NCBI GenBank assembly: GCA_051745935.1
Contig: JBNJEM010000194.1
Span: 1-11,581, forward strand
Origin: JBNJEM01 sp051745935
Lineage (GTDB): Bacteria > Planctomycetota > Planctomycetia > Pirellulales > Pirellulaceae
Reading direction: 5' to 3'
DNA: 11,581 bases
How positions within the stretch are numbered: the first letter of the stretch is position 1; the number at the start of each line of letters is the position of its first letter. Of this stretch, positions 6,566 to 11,581 are shown in pieces. Position numbers and translations under genes: made by a program. Under the pieces are notes generated by a model that did no database searches, had not been told where the DNA came from, and was given only the letters and a program-made list of their open reading frames with translations.

Positions 6566-6903
6566 GTATCCGTTCACGGAATTTGGACTGAGGTTGCACT
6601 GATCGCTCCATTTTCCGTATATTTGCAGGGTACGAGTCAACCTCGTGTATCGAAAGGCTGCCACGGCAAATGGCTGGGCCGGGAAGGTGCGATGTTGACA
6701 CCCTGACTTCCCGTAGGCGGAGGGCAACAAACACTGTCGCCTTGCCGGGCGCTAACGTTGTGCCGTTTCGCAGCGGCAAACCAGTTGTTTTTGAAGGTAA
6801 AAGCATCTGGTCGCTTGTGATGCGCGCTCCCAGGGCTACGAGGAGAGCCGCCTCTACGATGAACAACGGCGCTGCGGGTCCCTCGACGCCCGTGAACGCT
6901 TAC
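6566..6903. mobile_element. Possible 338-bp element with family-B-type ends
   Basis: The left end gtatccgttcacgga (6566-6580) and the reverse complement of the right end, gtaagcgttcacggg (6889-6903), match at 12 of 15 bases and resemble the termini of B1 and B2. The interior is unrelated to B. No flanking direct repeat is visible, so the boundaries are uncertain. The minus strand carries an open frame from a TTG at 6866 whose start (FIVEAALLVALGARITSD) looks somewhat protein-like but has no ribosome-binding site. It could be a MITE of a related family or a coincidence of two terminal motifs. Confidence 0.35.
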
Positions 6904-6931
6904 ACTGTCGGTAATGATAAGATACCGTCGC

Positions 6932-9235
<2,304 letters not shown>

Positions 9236-9531
9236 CGCGTAGCTCCTGTGTTCCTAGAAAGAAGGGCTCTTCCGTTTCAAAGTGCAAACGCGGGAAAAAC
9301 GGCTAGCGCCACGCCGTGCGTTGCGAGCGGCTTTTGCGTTTTCACGACGGGCACGCGCCGTCGACACCAGCAGGCCGACTACCAGCCTAGCATCGCTTAG
9401 CAGAAACAGGAACCGGTTGTCAACTGGCCAGCGGCGTTTACGACTTCAGCGAGCCCCGGTTTTCGGCGATGCGAAGCGGCTTCGCCCAGCGGGTGAGGAG
9501 CGGCTCGTCGTTCTTCAGGCATTGCGGGTGA
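9236..9531. other. Upstream region of the FAD oxidoreductase gene
   Basis: The region holds the ribosome-binding site of the minus-strand gene and no clear promoter boxes. A plus-strand frame (9282-9554) is open; its last third (DAKRLRPAGEERLVVLQALR) could be the front of the decayed reading frame described at 9532-9785. Nothing else is recognised. Confidence 0.4.
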
Positions 9532-9785
9532 CAAGATGGTTTCCTACCCAGTGACCTTATACCGGTCGCGGATGACTTTCTCCGCCGCGAGTCCGACCAA
9601 CGGGAGGACGGCTTGCCTCGGGCAGCTTTCCACCCGGAAAAATCCAACCGCCTGAAATATACTCCATTTGTACAGCCCATGCTCGCCGAGAAGCGGTACC
9701 GGAATGAGCGTGATGTACGGGTGGACGCCTACCCTACGAGCTCTTCAAGAGTCAGATCCCGCTGAACAGCCTGACGAATGCTTGA
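9532..9785 (+). pseudogene. Possible decayed, frameshifted coding remnant
   Basis: A stop-to-stop frame at 9532-9765 with no start codon at its head encodes 77 residues that read like real protein (DLIPVADDFLRRESD, FHPEKSNRLKYTPFVQPML, AEKRYRNERDVRVDAY). After a one-base shift the sense continues as YELFKSQIPLNSLTNA and ends at TGA 9783-9785. Upstream, the frame used at 9735-9785 also carries DAKRLRPAGEERLVVLQALR. Two frame changes and no start suggest a degrading gene. I do not recognise the family, and chance is a real alternative. Confidence 0.28.
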
Positions 9786-9881
9786 AACGACGACAACATT
9801 TTGACGAATCGTGAACAGCGCGCGGTGCTTTCGCCGCCATTGCCAGATTGCCCAGACCTGTTTCTTATTGTAACCGAAAAA

Positions 9882-10134
9882 GCAGCCGTTCACGGGTGCC
9901 GCTGCACGGCCTGGACGCGCAAGGCCCGCATGGATGCCACGGGCTTGTCCCGTGGTGGTTCACGTTCGCCGCTACAAACTGGTCAGAAACACTGCTCCTG
10001 GGCGTCGGTAGCGTGGAACGTAACGGACCACGGGACAAGCCCGTGGCATTTGCACCCGGCAAAGCCCTTTTTCAAGATCCGCAACGGAAGTGCGAACGTC
10101 CGCGGATATCGGTCGCTTGCCCGTGAAGGGTTAG
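9882..10134. mobile_element. Family B element, copy B2: MITE-like, 253 bp
   Basis: This copy has exactly the same length and orientation as B1 and about 86% identity by hand alignment (roughly 35 differences). The left terminus is gcagccgttcacgggt (9882-9897); the right terminus, as reverse complement, is ctaacccttcacgggc (10119-10134). The flanks are cgaaaaa (9875-9881) and cgaaaag (10135-10141), an imperfect direct repeat consistent with an older insertion. The internal 23-bp inverted repeat (9934-9956 with 10027-10049) is unchanged from B1. No open frame in it looks real. Confidence 0.8.
9934..10049. repeat. Perfect 23-bp inverted repeat inside B2
   Basis: The arms at 9934-9956 and 10027-10049 are exact reverse complements and identical to the arms in B1. 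Each contains the small ccacggg-cttgt-cccgtgg hairpin or its complement. Confidence 0.85.
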
Positions 10135-10191
10135 CGAAAAGAGGGGGGCTCGCCTGCTTCCGCTCCCCGTCCGCCTTTTTGCCGTATGCAC

Positions 10192-10219
10192 TTGTTAGCG
10201 GCGAGTGACGCATTACAAT
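10192..10219 (+). promoter_or_regulatory. Candidate promoter upstream of a small secreted ORF
   Basis: The boxes ttgtta (10192-10197) and tacaat (10214-10219) are separated by 16 bp. They lie about 80 bases before the ATG at 10299. This is a pattern match only and supports, weakly, that the following small frame is or was expressed. Confidence 0.28.
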
Positions 10220-10298
10220 CAAATCCGGTATCGTTGTTCCACTTGATAACCTTCCGATTCGTTCTACGTTCACTGGCTTCGGATTGGAGAAATACCCA

Positions 10299-10538
10299 AT
10301 GAGACGCAGCTTCACCCCGCTGATTCTGGCATTCTTCCTGGCACTGACATGTTGCGTGCCATCACACCGTAACCTTGTTCGGTGTGCGCCCGTTCTGGCC
10401 AGGAGTGGTTGCTGGTTGCTTTTGGTCGGCGATCGAAGTCGGGCCCGGAAAGTGCGATTCGGACGACTGCGATCACCAGTTCCAGCTGGGAGAGCGCGTG
10501 GAGATAGTGCGCAAACGGCCCGACTTCCATCCACCTGA
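10299..10538 (+). CDS. Small signal-peptide ORF, possibly frameshifted
   Basis: The frame starts with MRRSFTPLILAFFLALTCC, a convincing Sec-type signal sequence with a cysteine pair that is not a standard lipobox. ggag lies about 10 bases before the ATG. After about residue 25 the sequence becomes Arg-rich and unconvincing. In the +1 frame a better-looking sequence begins at about the same point (10372 onward: FGVRPFWPGVVAGCFWSAIE, then CDSDDCDHQFQLGERVEIV), continuing past 10560. The simplest reading is a small secreted protein gene broken by a frameshift, or a sequencing error, near 10350-10380. No family is recognised. The intact frame would give 79 residues. Confidence 0.35.
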   Translation: MRRSFTPLILAFFLALTCCVPSHRNLVRCAPVLARSGCWLLLVGDRSRARKVRFGRLRSPVPAGRARGDSAQTARLPST

Positions 10539-10678
10539 AAATCATCGGAAACCAGGGCTTTTCCAGCGTCTAGGCCGCTCAAAGAGCCTCACATGTTTGC
10601 AAGTGTCCACGGACCATCCCCTCACCGGTGTTTCAACTATCGGCGGTTATCTCGGACATCTATCACTAACCGTCCGAA

Positions 10679-11077
10679 CTACCGCGGATTGGAAGCGTTG
10701 GGTTGACCTTGCATGACGGGAACCGGATTCCCGTCTTCATTTGACTCCTCCAGCAACGCCTCTGCTTCGTAGTATTTCCAGATGTTGTTGCGATCCACCT
10801 CGGTTATTGGATACCTTCCGGAGTGCGCCTCATCTTCCGCGTGCCATAACCATGTGTCAGCCCCGTACAGCGGCGCAAAAAACATCAGAGGTTCTTGTCG
10901 CCACGTCAGATTCGCGTGGAATCCACGGGGAGCCCACGCGTAGCACTTCACTCCATTCAGCCCAATTACGGCCGGTTCGTACCGACCATTGAGAGAAAGC
11001 ACCACATACACGGAAAAGTAGACTCCCAACAGAAAACCGAGCACGGCAAGGATCCACGTTCTCAAACGTCGTTCCAT
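10679..11077 (-). CDS. Small single-pass membrane protein, unknown function
   Basis: The predicted protein has 132 residues. A basic N-terminus (MERRLRTW) is followed by one hydrophobic segment at about 8-28 (WILAVLGFLLGVYFSVYVVLS), which is probably an uncleaved anchor with the rest outside the cytoplasm. The exported part is rich in Trp and Tyr (YAWAPRGFHANLTWRQEP, FFAPLYGADTWLWHAEDEAH) and ends in an acidic stretch and a short Pro/Asn tail. The frame is open from 11149, but the ATG at 11077 is preferred: aagga lies upstream of it and the membrane segment begins there. I do not recognise the family; the composition looks like a genuine protein and resembles uncharacterised planctomycete membrane proteins. 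It is convergent with the small ORF at 10299. Confidence 0.6.
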   Translation of the reverse strand: MERRLRTWILAVLGFLLGVYFSVYVVLSLNGRYEPAVIGLNGVKCYAWAPRGFHANLTWRQEPLMFFAPLYGADTWLWHAEDEAHSGRYPITEVDRNNIWKYYEAEALLEESNEDGNPVPVMQGQPNASNPR

Positions 11078-11581
11078 AGCGATTCCATCCTTACTTGTTT
11101 GCTTCACTGTTTCAACATTCGTTCCATTGACCAAGCGCCCGGCCCCCATCCCTCAGAGCCCTGATTGGTTAGACCCTCTCGTTCCCAAAACGCATGTCGC
11201 AAATCAAAATCGCAGGAATTCATCGTGCACGAGGTATTTGACACTCTCCGGACGCAGCGTTCAATAGCCGCCCCCCTTAGGTGGGCGGCGTGACAGCTGA
11301 TCACGTGATCGGGCGTTCCGCAGGTCCGTGATGGCCGCGACGCCGTGAGTCAATCCGATTTGTATGACCGCCCAACCGCTCAACAACACTGCCCTCCACG
11401 GAACATGTTAATCGGCAGCGGTGAAAGCGACATCGCGCGCCCCCCGCGTGCCATCCTCTCCGATCCCACAATCGCAGGGGGCGCCTGGGGTGAGGAAAAA
11501 CTCCAAGTCGTTGCCATCCATATTGTTGCGCCGTTCGTTTCGCCGGTATTGAGACGAAAGGACCTCTAAGAGACCTAAAAA
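11078..11581. other. Intergenic end of window, no gene supported
   Basis: Two open frames (11104-11304 minus; 11345-11569 plus, GTG start) lack ribosome-binding sites, domains or signal sequences, and I do not call them. The stretch contains a strong hairpin (11267-11289), a 12-bp palindrome (11299-11310) and the second copy of the 16-bp word found near the window start (11494-11509). Confidence 0.45.
11267..11289. other. Strong GC hairpin followed by a 12-bp palindrome
   Basis: gccgcccccc (11267-11276) pairs with ggtgggcggc (11280-11289) at 9 of 10 positions around a 3-nt loop. Nine bases later comes the perfect palindrome gatcacgtgatc (11299-11310). No T-run follows the hairpin on either strand, so it is not a classical intrinsic terminator. 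The palindrome could be a dimeric regulator site, but no gene start is near enough to show this. Confidence 0.4.

Noticed and set aside
6513..6866. A 117-codon minus-strand frame (FIVEAALLVALGARITSD...) in the repeat mosaic
   Set aside because: It needs a TTG start without a ribosome-binding site and runs into the B3 fragment; it is kept only as a remark under the 338-bp element.
9983..10582. A 199-codon minus-strand frame covering the B2 element
   Set aside because: It runs through the MITE and the opposite strand of the signal-peptide ORF, and its CHGLVPW segment is a translation of the element's hairpin.
11345..11569. A 74-codon frame with GTG start at the window end
   Set aside because: No ribosome-binding site, domain or signal sequence; it is compatible with chance.

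Overview
The window looks like a piece of a planctomycete chromosome, most likely from the Pirellulales. This is an inference from gene content and style, not from a marker gene. The signs are an exported sulfatase fused to HEAT repeats, a large exported FAD-dependent oxidoreductase with carbohydrate-binding-like flanks, widely spaced genes, a GTG start, and long intergenic stretches filled with short dispersed repeats. No rRNA, tRNA, CRISPR array, phage gene or transposase gene was seen.

Layout. Positions 1-1080 hold no convincing gene, only two tandem copies of a 42-bp repeat (family A). At 1108-2609 a probable two-gene operon encodes a short GT2-like glycosyltransferase with an altered metal motif and a membrane-anchored spermidine-synthase-like protein; a 57-nt hairpin follows. 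At 2784-3036 lies a 253-bp element (family B) with 16-bp terminal inverted repeats and a perfect 8-bp flanking direct repeat, which I read as a MITE. At 3150-4070 is an N-acetylneuraminate lyase (nanA-like), then repeat A3, then the sulfatase at 4361-6217, then repeat A4. The interval 6218-6931 is a mosaic of an inverted A repeat, a truncated B element and a third possible element with B-like ends. At 6932-9235, on the minus strand and clearly GC-richer, is the exported FAD-dependent oxidoreductase. The region 9236-10680 holds open stretches that look like decayed or frameshifted genes and a second full-length B element (9882-10134). At 10679-11077 (minus) is a small unrecognised single-pass membrane protein. 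The remainder to 11581 shows only a hairpin and a palindrome.

How the genes may work together. NanA cleaves free sialic acid in the cytoplasm, the sulfatase is exported to strip sulfate from a glycan, and the FAD protein is exported with carbohydrate-binding-like domains. Together they suggest use of sulfated, sialic-acid-containing or related polysaccharides. There is no sialidase, transporter or sulfatase-maturation enzyme in the window, so this remains a hypothesis.

The most notable non-genic content is the repeat landscape. Family A copies sit 3' of genes and in the same orientation as the gene they follow. Two extended copies flank the sulfatase gene as direct repeats. The two B elements are the same length but only about 86% identical by hand alignment, while their internal 23-bp inverted repeat is unchanged.
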